A stretch of 64,000 bases of DNA, taken from the NCBI GenBank assembly GCA_964413535.1, contig CAYPTB010000049.1:1-64000 (forward strand), in the 5' to 3' direction. The notes under the pieces were generated by a model. That model ran no database searches, was not told the origin of the DNA, and saw nothing but the letters and a program-made list of their open reading frames with translations. The translations under genes were made by a program, and so were the position numbers. This document shows positions 17,306 through 27,547 of the stretch, one piece after another (position 1 is the stretch's first letter; each line of letters starts with the position of its first letter). This DNA is from CAYPTB01 sp964413535. Lineage in GTDB: Bacteria; Planctomycetota; UBA1135; GCA-002686595.

Positions 17306-19225
17306 ATGTTCCTCGCTCGAGCGTTTCTGGTCGTGACCGCCTGTCTCGTCGGCTTTCCCGGCTCCGAGTGGCCGAAGCTCTCGCCCTTCGAGGCCGTGCG
17401 CTGGAAGGAGTCGCGCCCGGAAGTGCTCCTGCGCGGCCGCTGGCACGAGCCGCGCTCGATCGACGGGGTGGCGCTGGACGACTTGCTCGCGTTCTGCCGG
17501 CGCGCCTACGGCGATCGCGCGCAGAAGCGTTTCGAGGAGGACTTGGTGCAGGCCTTGTCCGAGATGGGCCACGCGCCGAGCGACGAGGTGGATCTCGTGC
17601 TCGTCGACGTCGAGACGCGCGCGGAGGTGAAGCTCGACGCCGTGCCCATGACGTACGAGAACCGCCAGCGCGTCTGGAGAGCGGCGCAAGAGCGCAGGAA
17701 CCGCGACGCGGAGGTCACGAACGTCCCGCGCGTCGTGCGCGAGCACGCCATCATCGGCCGGGAGCACGCCGCCATCGGCCGCGAGCACGCCGCCTCGGGC
17801 CCGGACGCCGCTTCCGCGTCGCCGTTCGCGTTCCTGGCTCGGATGCTGCCGCTCGAGAGCGGCCTCGTCCTCTCGGGCGCGAGCGCTCGCCTGGACCTCG
17901 ACCAACTGGAGTGGCTGATCGTCGAACGCTACTCCTACCGCGATCTCGAGGGCGTCGACTTCGAAGCGGCGTTCGACGCCGTGCGCTCCGGTCTGGGCGA
18001 TGGGGTCGACGTTGCCGCCTTCGCCGTGCAGCTCGCGAAGCTGCTCGCGCTCTTCGGGGACGGGCACTCGGGCGTGGAAGGGGTCACGAGCTTCTTGCCG
18101 CGCGGCTACGGACCGCTGCTGGTCGAGGAGACGGGCGGGCGCTTGCTCGCGCTGAGAGCCGACCGCTCGGGGTTCGTCGACGGCGAGCATCCGGTGCTCC
18201 TTGCGCTCGACGGCGTCGACGTCGAGCGCTGGATCGCCGCCGCGGCGTCGATCGAGGCGCGCGGCGCGCCGAGCTCGGTGCGTCGCCGCGCGATCCGCAA
18301 CCTGCGTTACGTGGCGTGGCTGCGCCTCGAGCTCGGGTTGGAGCCCGGGAGCGAGGTGGAGCTCGAGCTCGCGAGTCTCGACGGGAAGCGGCGCCGCGTC
18401 GCGAAGCTCGAGCTCGCCGGCGAGCGGCCGCTCTACGGCCAACGCATCTCGGGCTCGCACCGGCGACTCGGAGACGACGTCGGCTACCTGCGCCTTGAGC
18501 GCATGGACGACGATCGGGAGTTCCTCGACGGCCTCGTCCAGGCCATGGACGGCTTCCGCGACACGCGCGGGATCGTCATCGACGTGCGCGGCAACGGCGG
18601 AGGCAGCCGCGCGGCCCTGCTCACCCTGCTGCCGTACTTCCTGGATGCGGCGGAAGAGGCCTACGTGGCGAACGTCGCCGCGTACCGGCTCGCGCCGGGC
18701 GACGCGGCCGACGCGCCCGAGGGCTATCTCGCGAATCGCTTCGCGTTCCCGGCGTCGTCGACGCGCTGGTCGAGCGGGGAGCGCGCGGCGATCGACGCGC
18801 TGGCGCGGACCTTCACGCCCGAATGGCGGCTCCCGGCCGGTTGCTTCAGCGCCTGGCACTACTTCGTGCTGCGCCGCGCCGACGAGCCGCGCGCGTACGC
18901 CTACTCGCAGCCGGTGGCGATCCTGCTCGACGCCGACGGTTTCAGCGCCACCGACGTCTTCCTTGCCGCGTTCGCCGGCCGACCGCGCGTCACGTTGATC
19001 GGCCAGCAGAGCGGCGGCGGCAGCGGTCGCGCCCTCCGCTACGGGCTCGTGCACTCCAAACTCAGCGTGCGCCTGTCGTCGATGGCTTCCTTTCGCCGCG
19101 ACGGTCGTCGCATCGACGGCCGCGGGATCGAGCCCGACCTCGCGGTCGAACCCGCGCCGGGCGACTTCCTCGGGCACGGCGATGCCGTGCTCGACGCCGC
19201 CCTCGCGCACCTGCGTGAGCGCTGA
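17306..19225 (+). CDS. Secreted S41 family (C-terminal-processing-like) peptidase
   Basis: 639 residues from an ATG behind GGAGG. A short N-terminal hydrophobic segment (2-17) looks like a signal peptide. Residues 27-103 form a domain also found at the end of the neighbouring kinase. A low-complexity stretch with three copies of REHAxIG or close variants (about 147-165) separates it from the catalytic part. The S41 region has DVRGNGGGSRAA, and DGFSATDVFL holding the likely catalytic Ser, then a G-x-SGGG turn typical of the family. A clear PDZ domain is not obvious. Divergent from the kinase/sigma operon across only 116 bases, so shared regulation is likely. Confidence 0.87.
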   Translation: MFLARAFLVVTACLVGFPGSEWPKLSPFEAVRWKESRPEVLLRGRWHEPRSIDGVALDDLLAFCRRAYGDRAQKRFEEDLVQALSEMGHAPSDEVDLVLVDVETRAEVKLDAVPMTYENRQRVWRAAQERRNRDAEVTNVPRVVREHAIIGREHAAIGREHAASGPDAASASPFAFLARMLPLESGLVLSGASARLDLDQLEWLIVERYSYRDLEGVDFEAAFDAVRSGLGDGVDVAAFAVQLAKLLALFGDGHSGVEGVTSFLPRGYGPLLVEETGGRLLALRADRSGFVDGEHPVLLALDGVDVERWIAAAASIEARGAPSSVRRRAIRNLRYVAWLRLELGLEPGSEVELELASLDGKRRRVAKLELAGERPLYGQRISGSHRRLGDDVGYLRLERMDDDREFLDGLVQAMDGFRDTRGIVIDVRGNGGGSRAALLTLLPYFLDAAEEAYVANVAAYRLAPGDAADAPEGYLANRFAFPASSTRWSSGERAAIDALARTFTPEWRLPAGCFSAWHYFVLRRADEPRAYAYSQPVAILLDADGFSATDVFLAAFAGRPRVTLIGQQSGGGSGRALRYGLVHSKLSVRLSSMASFRRDGRRIDGRGIEPDLAVEPAPGDFLGHGDAVLDAALAHLRER

Positions 19226-19340
19226 GCAAGTCGACTTCGCGGCCGATCTTGCCCTTGCTCTGCCGATGCAGTCGGCGGCGCGAGCGTGCGGACGCGAGGA
19301 CGGCGGGCTCGACGTCGTGGCCCGGTCGCGGGAGCGCGTC

Positions 19341-19799
19341 TCACTCCGGCGGCAGCTCGAACAAACCGTGCTTGGCGGCGATCAGGCGGCCCTGGCGCGC
19401 GAGCTCGTTCCACACCTCGATCGGGTAGCGGTCGGGCGGGCGCATGCCGAGGATGCCGGAGTGGCGGCCGGCGCTCATCGGGCCGCCGCCGATCGAGGAC
19501 TCCGCGTCGAGACGCGTCACCTTCAAGCTCTTACGGAACGCCTTGAGACCGCGCTTCAGCACCTCGCGGTCCGCGACGGGCAACAAGCGCTTGTCCGAGT
19601 TCCACTCGGCGACGAGCGCGGCGAGCGCAGCAGCGTCGCGCGCGTCGATCACGCGCGCGAGCTCGGGTTCGGGGGGCTCCAGCGCGGCGACCGCTGCGTG
19701 CGCCTCGCTCCAGGCGCCGGCGTCCGAGGGATTCGCGGCGAGCGCGGCGGAACTGCGCGCGAGCAGCGCGGTCACGAGATGCATCTGCGGGTCGAACAT
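19341..19799 (-). CDS. Conserved hypothetical protein, 152 aa
   Basis: Starts at the ATG at 19799 behind GGAAG. The first 90 residues are Ala/Leu/Glu-rich helices. The last 55 are more distinctive, with VTRLDAESSIGG, GMRPPDRYP, and VWNELARQGRL before LFELPPE. I believe similar short proteins occur in planctomycete genomes, but no function is known to me. No signal peptide or membrane segment, so cytoplasmic. It is divergent from the small membrane protein at 19870 and shares an overlapping promoter. Confidence 0.75.
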   Translation of the reverse strand: MFDPQMHLVTALLARSSAALAANPSDAGAWSEAHAAVAALEPPEPELARVIDARDAAALAALVAEWNSDKRLLPVADREVLKRGLKAFRKSLKVTRLDAESSIGGGPMSAGRHSGILGMRPPDRYPIEVWNELARQGRLIAAKHGLFELPPE

Positions 19800-19831
19800 G
19801 GCGGCTTCCTCCCGGAACTCGGGGACGAGGC

Positions 19832-19838
19832 TACCCTA
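19832..19838. promoter_or_regulatory. Overlapping divergent -10-like elements
   Basis: GGCTACCCTAGCG reads as TACCCT on the plus strand (19832-19837) and TAGGGT on the minus strand (19833-19838). The two genes that flank it are divergent, so one 13-base block may serve both starts. Confidence 0.45.
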
Positions 19839-19869
19839 GCGCCGCCGCCATCAGGCGAGCGAAGACCCC

Positions 19870-20325
19870 ATGTCGAGCACGGACGCAGCAGACGGACGCG
19901 CGATCGGGCACTGGGATGTCGTGCGCTGGTGCCTCGTCGTTCCGTCGGGATTCCTGGGCTGTTGGGTCGCGTTTCAAGGCGTGGCGGTCGCCATCGGGTT
20001 TGCGTTCGATCCACCGGGCGCGTTCGCGGTCTGCGCCAGCTTGGTGCTCTTCAACGGCCTCGCCGGGTTGCTGGCGGTCGGCGTTCCCGGCGCCCTCGCG
20101 CCCAGCCGACGGGGGCTCGTGACCCGCAGCGCGTTCTTCGTCGGGCTCGCGCTGGAGTGCGTCCTGATGTTCGGCGACCGCGGTCTCTACGGGTCGAGGA
20201 CGCTGGAGGCGATTGCAGTCGTTTCCGCGGCGGTCGGCGGGCTCGCCGGGATCCGACTCGCGTACGGGCTCGGCCGTCACGTGGATCGTGTCTTCGCGCG
20301 CGGAAGGCGCTTGGAGGGGGGGTAG
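19870..20325 (+). CDS. Small integral membrane protein
   Basis: 151 residues with four hydrophobic segments (roughly residues 20-45, 50-72, 85-103 and 112-130) separated by short charged loops. No family recognised and no catalytic motif. The 3' end overlaps the end of the convergent aceK gene by 49 bases. It might be longer or shorter than drawn because the start has no clear ribosome site, but the hydrophobic pattern makes it a real gene rather than a shadow. Confidence 0.65.
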   Translation: MSSTDAADGRAIGHWDVVRWCLVVPSGFLGCWVAFQGVAVAIGFAFDPPGAFAVCASLVLFNGLAGLLAVGVPGALAPSRRGLVTRSAFFVGLALECVLMFGDRGLYGSRTLEAIAVVSAAVGGLAGIRLAYGLGRHVDRVFARGRRLEGG

Positions 20326-22022
20326 GGGAAGATGTCGAGGACTTCGCCGTTCTTGTGGCGGTCCTGCAGCTCGCGCCAGAAGTCGGCGGTGACGACGGCG
20401 CCGTGCGCGGTGAGGAAGAAGCGCAGTTGGAGGTCGGAGAGGCCGAGGAAGCGCGTGAACTCCTCGGGGAAGACGTCGTTCTCGGCCACATAGAACCACG
20501 GCTCGGCCGACATCTCCTCGTCGATGCTGCGCGCGGCGGGCAGGTCGCGGAACTGGCAGTCGGTGACGAGGCACAGCTCGTCGTAGTCGTAGAAGATCAC
20601 GCGGCCGTGGCGCGTGACGCCGAAGTTCTTGAGCAAGAGGTCGCCCGGGAAGATGTTCGACGCCGCGAGGTCGCGTATCGCCTGGCCGTAGTCGAGCAGC
20701 GCGTGCACGGTGTCGACCTCGGGGGCCTCGCGCAGGAACAGGTCGAGCGGCTTGACGCGCCGTTCGATGTACAGGTGGTGGATGGCGACCTCGCTACCCT
20801 CGATCGTCACGCTCTGCGCGGCCTTCGTTTCGAGCTCGGCGAGCAGGTCCGGCTCGAAGCGGTCGCGGTGGAAGGTCAGGTGCTCGAACTCCTGCGCCTC
20901 GACCAAGCGGCCCGCGCGATCGTGCTGGAAGACGAGCTGGTAGCGCCGAATCACGTCGGCGCGCGTCGTGGTCTTCGGGTACGCGAACTCGTCGCGGATG
21001 ATCTTGAACACGTACTCGTGCGAAGGCATGGCGAAGACGATCATCACCATGCCGCGCGCGCCCGGGGAGAAGGCGAAGCGCTCGGTCGTGCGCTCGAGGT
21101 GCGCGAGTAGGCTGCGGTACATCTCCGTCTTGCCGTGCTTGTCGTAGCCGAGCGACATGTAGAGCTCGGCGATCGGCTTCTTCGGTATCAGCGTGTGCAG
21201 GAACCGCACGACCTCGCTCGGGCGCAGCATCTCGACGTGGAAGTAGGAGCGCGTGTAGCTGAAGACGACGCTCACCTCGCTCTCCGTCGAGAGCACGGCG
21301 TCGATCTCGAGACCCTCGTCGGAGTTGAGCAGCACGATGACGATCGGAACCGTCCTTCCGCCGCCGCGGACTCGTCCCACGAGGTAGGCGCCGGATCCGC
21401 GGAAGAAGACCGAGTCGACGAAATCCATCGTCTCGATGGGCGCGCCGTCGCCATCGCTCGCGTAGATCCAGTTCGCCTCGATGCGCTGCGCGGCGCGCTC
21501 GGAATCACCGGCGAGGTCGCGATAAGGCACGGAGAAGGCTTGCGCCGCCAGGACGTCGGCAACGAGCGCCGCGGTCGAGGTCCGGCGCGCGAAGGTGTGG
21601 TGGACGCGAATGTCGCTCGGCGGACGAGCGCGGCGGAAGTCTTGGTCGACGAACTCGACCTCGGGATCGACGCCGACCGTGTCGAGGATGCGGCGCGTCA
21701 CCGAGTTGAAGAACGTCTCGGCGAGCTCGACGTCGGCGAACGCGAAGATGGCCTCGGAGTAGAGCGACTTCATCTCGCGCCAGAGCTCCGCCTCCATGAC
21801 GCGCGGGCCCAGATGCGCCTTCAGGTCGCTCACGGCGACCCGCACGCTCAATCGGTAGAGCTTCAGGCGCTCGCGCGCGTCGCGTTGGCCCTCCAGCCAC
21901 TCGCGCCGCTCGAAGCGCCGCCACGCTCGGCGAGTGGCCTTGCGGAAGCGCAGCCGATAGCGCGCGAAGGCGAGCAGGATCGCCTTCGAACCTTCCTCGG
22001 CCAGAGGATCGGCGCGACTCAT
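20277..22022 (-). CDS. aceK: Isocitrate dehydrogenase kinase/phosphatase
   Basis: 581 residues, the usual length of AceK. This bifunctional enzyme adds and removes a phosphate on a serine of isocitrate dehydrogenase and so splits isocitrate between the TCA cycle and the glyoxylate bypass. The C-terminal half has GARGMVMIVFAMPS, the ATP-contacting Lys in EYVFKIIRDEF, NIFPGDLLLKNFGVTRHGR, and the metal-binding acidic pair in YDYDELC. The N-terminal half is the family's alpha-helical regulatory domain. It starts 10 bases after the icd stop, so enzyme and modifier are co-transcribed. In E. coli the gene sits with aceBA instead. No isocitrate lyase or malate synthase is present in this window. Confidence 0.96.
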   Translation of the reverse strand: MSRADPLAEEGSKAILLAFARYRLRFRKATRRAWRRFERREWLEGQRDARERLKLYRLSVRVAVSDLKAHLGPRVMEAELWREMKSLYSEAIFAFADVELAETFFNSVTRRILDTVGVDPEVEFVDQDFRRARPPSDIRVHHTFARRTSTAALVADVLAAQAFSVPYRDLAGDSERAAQRIEANWIYASDGDGAPIETMDFVDSVFFRGSGAYLVGRVRGGGRTVPIVIVLLNSDEGLEIDAVLSTESEVSVVFSYTRSYFHVEMLRPSEVVRFLHTLIPKKPIAELYMSLGYDKHGKTEMYRSLLAHLERTTERFAFSPGARGMVMIVFAMPSHEYVFKIIRDEFAYPKTTTRADVIRRYQLVFQHDRAGRLVEAQEFEHLTFHRDRFEPDLLAELETKAAQSVTIEGSEVAIHHLYIERRVKPLDLFLREAPEVDTVHALLDYGQAIRDLAASNIFPGDLLLKNFGVTRHGRVIFYDYDELCLVTDCQFRDLPAARSIDEEMSAEPWFYVAENDVFPEEFTRFLGLSDLQLRFFLTAHGAVVTADFWRELQDRHKNGEVLDIFPYPPSKRLPRAKTRST

Positions 22023-22032
22023 CGCGCCGCCG

Positions 22033-23391
<1,359 letters not shown>

Positions 23392-23640
23392 GCTATCCGC
23401 TCGGCTCGGGCTTCGCCCGCTACTCGATGATCGCAGCCGATCGTGTGGGGAAGCAGGGTCGAGCCGTAGTCGGGTTCGGACCCTGGCCGCTCGCGACGAA
23501 GACGCCTTGATGGGCTCGCGCCGACGAGGCGGAAGGCGAGGTTCGAGGCGGACGCACCTGCACCGGTTCGCCGTGAGCTCGCACGAGCGATCGAGGACGG
23601 TCCGAGCTTCGCGGCTCCAGCACGACGTCCGTCCCCGACC

Positions 23641-24072
23641 CTATCCGCAGCAGCTCCCCGATCCAGGTGAATGGCGCGGCGCAGGATCGCTCTCGATCTC
23701 TACTTCCTCGCCGCAGATCTCCGCGTGGAAACGCGCGAGCTCGGCGTCGTCGAACGCGTCCCAGCCCTTGCATGTCTGGAACCGTCCCTCGCCCATCTGC
23801 ACGTCGCAGGCGAGCGGTTTCCCCGTCGCCGTCTGCCGCGCGACCTGCCAGCGGTCGGCGAGGTCCTCCATCCTCTCGCGCGTGAGCCGGCGGCGCGAGC
23901 GGGTGATCTGCGGGTACTGCGCTTTCAGCTCGTAGAGCTTCCACTGCGCGAAGCCGTGGCAGAAGAGCCCTTTCTCCTTGGCGACGTGGCAGATCGAGTG
24001 CTCGTCGCCTGCGGTCTCGAGCAGCTTCTTGCGCAGGTCGTCGATGACTTCGTCTCGGGTCATGGTCTTCAT
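23641..24072 (-). CDS. Cys/His-rich small protein coupled to a hemerythrin gene
   Basis: 143 residues. The ATG at 24072 overlaps the stop of the upstream hemerythrin gene as ATGA, which decides this start over upstream options. It has six cysteines in all: a CHVAKEKGLFCHGF cluster, CDV and TCKGW further on, and CCG at the very end. This suggests metal binding or redox function. I do not recognise the family. No signal peptide or membrane segment. The coupling suggests a joint role with the hemerythrin in oxygen, NO or iron handling, which is inference from position only. Downstream, 23392-23640 shows nothing recognisable. Confidence 0.72.
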   Translation of the reverse strand: MKTMTRDEVIDDLRKKLLETAGDEHSICHVAKEKGLFCHGFAQWKLYELKAQYPQITRSRRRLTRERMEDLADRWQVARQTATGKPLACDVQMGEGRFQTCKGWDAFDDAELARFHAEICGEEVEIESDPAPRHSPGSGSCCG

Positions 24073-24761
24073 GGTGTCTGCGGCGGAGCGATCGGGCTCC
24101 GTCCGCCGTGTACCACTGTCCCGCGGCCGCCCCGAACGAGCCGTGGGCCACATTGCGTAGCCGAGGCGCGCCTTCCGCGTAGCTCCGCAGCGCTCCTCGC
24201 CGGCGCGTCGAGGATCGAGCCCAGCTCGCGCGCGATGCGCGCGAGACGCGCCATGTGCAGCGCGGCGGGCCGCTGGAGGGTGCGTGCTTCGACCGCGGCG
24301 AAGCCCGCCAGCACCGAGCGCTGCTCGGCCGGCGTCAAGAGTTCCTGGACCAAGGGCACGAGCAGCTCATCCTCGCTCGTGGCATGGGCGCTCTGCAGCT
24401 CCGCGTACGCGTTCGCGCGCGCGACGAACGCGTCCAGCGCCAGAGGTTCGCCGTAGGCGGCTCCCTCGAGTTCCGCGCGCAGTCCCCCGAGCAGGGATCG
24501 CTCTTGCTCGTGGTCGCCAAGGAGCTCGCCGACCCGTTCGTTCGCGATTCCCGTGGCGAGCAGTGCGGGGAACAGGCAGCGCTCCTCCTTCTCTTGGTGG
24601 GTTCCGTCCGCGAAGTCCTCGAAGAACTCCACGAGCTCGACCGCAGCTCTGGCTTCGAGCTCCCCCGTCTCGCTCGCGCGGCGGGCAACCTCCATCAAGC
24701 AGGCAGCGGCCTGCCGGATCGCGGCGTGCTCCTCGCCCAGGATCTTCGTCAGCTCGAGCAT
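24069..24761 (-). CDS. Hemerythrin HHE domain protein
   Basis: 230 residues from the ATG at 24761, with AGGGG six bases upstream. The first 150 residues follow the HHE four-helix pattern: EEHAAIRQ, HQEKEERCLFPAL, GDHEQERSLL and HATSEDELLVPLVQ supply the His and Glu ligands of a di-iron centre. Such domains bind oxygen or sense NO and redox state. The C-terminal 60 residues are Arg/Gly/Pro-rich and less convincing. A stretch of about 200 bases upstream (24762-24961) holds no gene. The start may alternatively lie at an in-frame ATG further upstream, but that has no ribosome site and lacks family similarity. Confidence 0.88.
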   Translation of the reverse strand: MLELTKILGEEHAAIRQAAACLMEVARRASETGELEARAAVELVEFFEDFADGTHQEKEERCLFPALLATGIANERVGELLGDHEQERSLLGGLRAELEGAAYGEPLALDAFVARANAYAELQSAHATSEDELLVPLVQELLTPAEQRSVLAGFAAVEARTLQRPAALHMARLARIARELGSILDAPARSAAELRGRRASATQCGPRLVRGGRGTVVHGGRSPIAPPQTP

Positions 24762-24961
24762 GATGACCCCTAGCGCGGTGTGCGCTGCCCCCGTCATCGG
24801 CACGCGGAGGCCGCTCATGCATGCGCTCTTCTCGGTAGGGGGACCTGCGCACGAGCCCACCGGTTCCGCCCAGCCGCGCGAGCGGGTCCAGAGCGCCGCG
24901 ACCGCTTCGCGCCCGACTCACGCATGAGCGCCGCTCGCGGCTACCTCCGGTTCCTGCTCGC

Positions 24962-25198
24962 CTACGGAGTCTCGGGGGGTGGTGCCGCGGCCGAGCCGTT
25001 CGTGCCTTCGCGTGACGTGAGCCTGGCGCGCAACTCTTCGAGCTCGCGCTCATGCGCCTCGAGTTCGCGCGAGTGCTGTTCTGGGACCTTCTGGAGCTCG
25101 TTGAGCAGCATTGAGCTCAGCAGGTGGTACTTGACGGTGAAGGGCAGACCTTCGTCGTCATGGACCACCGGCGACCTCTTCGACTCCGTCCATCGTCA
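24962..25198 (-). pseudogene. Remnant of an S74-type (endosialidase chaperone-like) C-terminal domain
   Basis: The open frame includes GLPFTVKYHLLSSMLLNELQ followed by a Glu/Arg-rich coiled coil. That is the typical ending of peptidase S74 intramolecular chaperones on tail-fibre-like secreted proteins. The frame is closed by a TGA right before it, and no body of a fibre protein precedes it. It may still make a 68-residue peptide from a GTG at 25168, but a truncated remnant is more likely. The rest of 25199-25353 shows nothing recognisable. Confidence 0.5.
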
Positions 25199-25353
25199 AT
25201 ACGGTCTCAGGCTCGGCCGCAACGCGCAGCGGTCATTCGCTGAAGCCGAGGAGCTCCTTGTGGGTAGACGTGCGTAGGCGCGACGCGATTCTCAGGCGGT
25301 ACCGGACAGCGGGCGGACGTTGCAGGCAAGTACCGGAGCGAATCAGCGAACGC

Positions 25354-25770
25354 TCAGCCGTCCCCCGACGGGCCCGATTCGAGCTCGAGGTCGAGCGACA
25401 CCGAGTTGATGCAATAGCGCAAGGCCGTCGGCGGCGGGCCGTCCTCGAAGAGGTGTCCGAGGTGCGCGTCGCAGCGGCGGCAGCGGACCTCCACGCGGCG
25501 CATGCGGTGGCTCGCGTCCTCGAGCTCGATCAGGTTCGCGCCGTCGAGCGGCTCGAAGAAACTCGGCCACCCGCAGCCCGAATCGAACTTCGCGTTCGAG
25601 CGAAAGAGCGGCAACCCGCAGCACACGCAGCGATAGGTCCCCGCGCGCTTCTCGTTCGTGTACGCCCCCGTGAACGGCCGCTCCGTCCCGCCCGTCCGCG
25701 TCACGCGGTACTGCTCGGGCGTGAGCTCGGCCCGCCACTCCGCCTCGGACTTCGCAACGCGCTCTTCCAT
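25354..25770 (-). CDS. msrB: Peptide-methionine (R)-S-oxide reductase
   Basis: 138 residues from the ATG at 25770. Reduces methionine-R-sulfoxide in proteins, a repair step after oxidative damage; cytoplasmic, no signal peptide. Two zinc-binding CxxC pairs (CVCC and CRRC), the family core SGCGWPSFFEP, and the catalytic RYCINSVSLDL near the end are all intact. Length is typical for a stand-alone MsrB. A CTAGACT promoter-like element lies 8 bases upstream of the start, and there is no Shine-Dalgarno. Confidence 0.96.
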   Translation of the reverse strand: MEERVAKSEAEWRAELTPEQYRVTRTGGTERPFTGAYTNEKRAGTYRCVCCGLPLFRSNAKFDSGCGWPSFFEPLDGANLIELEDASHRMRRVEVRCRRCDAHLGHLFEDGPPPTALRYCINSVSLDLELESGPSGDG

Positions 25771-25778
25771 GATCGACC

Positions 25779-25784
25779 AGTCTA
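25779..25784 (-). promoter_or_regulatory. -10-like element TAGACT before msrB
   Basis: Minus-strand TTCGCTAGACTGG ends close to the ATG at 25770. The short distance suggests a near-leaderless mRNA. Confidence 0.5.
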
Positions 25785-25852
25785 GCGAAGCCCACGCCGG
25801 ACCCGTGCTCGTGACCGAGATCCGCCGAGCCAAACTCTCGGACGCGGTTCGC

Positions 25853-27547
25853 CTACTCGAACACGGGGCCCGCGATCACGAACGTGCGGCCGGTGCGCGG
25901 GCCGAGCGCTGGGCTCCAGCCGGAGGTCAGGAGGAAGTCGATTCCGCCGTCGCCGTCGACATCGCCGAGCCCCATCGCGTCGAAGCCGAAGGTGTCGCCG
26001 GACTGGCGGCAGGTGTAGGCCGCGAGCAGCGAGCCGTCCGCTCCGGAGAGCAAGTAGCACTTGCCTGCCGAGGGCGCGCCCTCGGCGTTCTGCCACGCAC
26101 CGACGATGAAGTCGGCTCGGCCGTCCTCGTTCACGTCGCCCGCGACGGACGGTGACGTGCCGAAGCCTTCGCCCGCGCGCGTGCCGGTCAGGACCAGGAT
26201 GCGCTCGCCGGTCTTGCCCGAGTGCACGAACACGCGGCCCGTGGCGGGACCGAGCGCCCCGTTGTTGAAGTCGGAGGCGTAGGCGTCGGGGAACCCGTCG
26301 AGGTCGACGTCGCCGGGCACGGCGACGAACTGGCCGAGGTTGGCGGACGTCGCGTCGGGATCGATCGTGAAGGCGAGCTCCGCACCCGCGTCATTCGGGC
26401 GGTACACGTACGCGCGGCCGACGCGGCGCGCGCCGGCGGTCTGCGCGCCCACGACGAGCAATCGTTCGGGTCCGTCACCGTCGCTCGCGATGCTCGCGCC
26501 GAAGGAATCCCCCTCGGCCTCGCCGGACAGCGCGAAGAGCTGCGATCCGTCGGCGCCCGAGAAGGCGTACACGCTTCCCCTGCCCGGCGCGTTGCCGATC
26601 GGCGCCGAGCCGACCGCGACGTCGGCACGGCCGTCGCCGTCGAGGTCGCCGAGGCCGCACACGCCGGCGCCGAAGCCGTCGTTCGACGCGCCGGAGCGGA
26701 GCTCGCGCAAGAGATGCCCGTCCTTTCCCGACAGGACGAGCGCGCGCCCGCGCGCGTTCCCCGGCGCTCCGGCGATCACGTCGCCGACTCCGTCCCCGTC
26801 GACGTCGCCCGCCGCCGCGACGCTCCATCCGAGGGCGTCGCCGGCTTTGCCGTCCGCGCGGAAGAGCAGCACGCCGCTCTGCGAGGAGTGCACGTAGACC
26901 GCGCCGGCTCCGGGCTCGTTCGGCGCGGAGTGCGTGGGCGCCGTCGTGGCGAAGTCGATCACGCCGTCGCCGTCGAGGTCGCCGAGCGGACGCGCGACCC
27001 AGCCGAACTGGTCGCCCGGCGCTTCGCCGACGAGCGTGTGCAGGATGCGCGGCCGTTCGGCGAAGAGCTCGTCCCCCGCGAGCACCGGGGGAAAGCGACT
27101 CTGGAAGCGCGCGTCGGAGCGCACGGCGGCGAAGTCGGGGTCGTTGCGCGCGTTCTCGATTCCGGCGAAGCCGGCCGCGCGCGCCTTGTCGAGCCAGGCG
27201 AAGGCCTCGTCCGCGCGGCCGAGCAGCGCGCACGCACACGCGGCGTTGTAGGCGCCGTTGCCGGCCGTTTGGGGGAAGCCAGCGGCCTTCTCGTGGGCGG
27301 GGAGCGCCTCCGCGATCCGACCGCTGCTGTGCAGCGCAAAGCCGTACAGTTGCCACGCGAGCGCGTTCGAGGGCTCGCGCTCGCACACGAGTGCGAGCAC
27401 GCCCGCGGCGCCGGCGAGGTCACCCGCGGTCAAGAGCTCTCGTCCGCGCTGCAGCGTGGCCGCGTCGTCGACGATGGAAACGGACAGGAAGAAAGCGATC
27501 GAAGCGGCGGCGAGGTTCACGTCGGCGATTCCTTTCCGGGCGCGCAT
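25853..27547 (-). CDS. Secreted FG-GAP (integrin-like) propeller protein with N-terminal TPR-like repeats
   Basis: 564 residues. The N-terminus has a hydrophobic export segment (about 11-25) followed by TPR-like helices (about 30-160: LAWQLYGFALHSSGRIAEAL). From about 165 onward there are seven FG-GAP repeats, each with a Ca-binding DxDGDGxxD loop such as GDLDGDGRADVAVGS and GDVDVDG-like variants. The last repeat ends the protein. FG-GAP proteins bind ligands or other surface proteins and are abundant in planctomycetes. The stop is 83 bases past the msrB start on the same strand, so the two genes could be co-transcribed, but msrB has its own promoter. Confidence 0.9.
   Translation of the reverse strand: MRARKGIADVNLAAASIAFFLSVSIVDDAATLQRGRELLTAGDLAGAAGVLALVCEREPSNALAWQLYGFALHSSGRIAEALPAHEKAAGFPQTAGNGAYNAACACALLGRADEAFAWLDKARAAGFAGIENARNDPDFAAVRSDARFQSRFPPVLAGDELFAERPRILHTLVGEAPGDQFGWVARPLGDLDGDGVIDFATTAPTHSAPNEPGAGAVYVHSSQSGVLLFRADGKAGDALGWSVAAAGDVDGDGVGDVIAGAPGNARGRALVLSGKDGHLLRELRSGASNDGFGAGVCGLGDLDGDGRADVAVGSAPIGNAPGRGSVYAFSGADGSQLFALSGEAEGDSFGASIASDGDGPERLLVVGAQTAGARRVGRAYVYRPNDAGAELAFTIDPDATSANLGQFVAVPGDVDLDGFPDAYASDFNNGALGPATGRVFVHSGKTGERILVLTGTRAGEGFGTSPSVAGDVNEDGRADFIVGAWQNAEGAPSAGKCYLLSGADGSLLAAYTCRQSGDTFGFDAMGLGDVDGDGGIDFLLTSGWSPALGPRTGRTFVIAGPVFE

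Noticed and set aside
17736..17800. Short tandem DNA repeat
   Set aside because: It encodes the REHAxIG repeat in the S41 peptidase linker and needs no other explanation.
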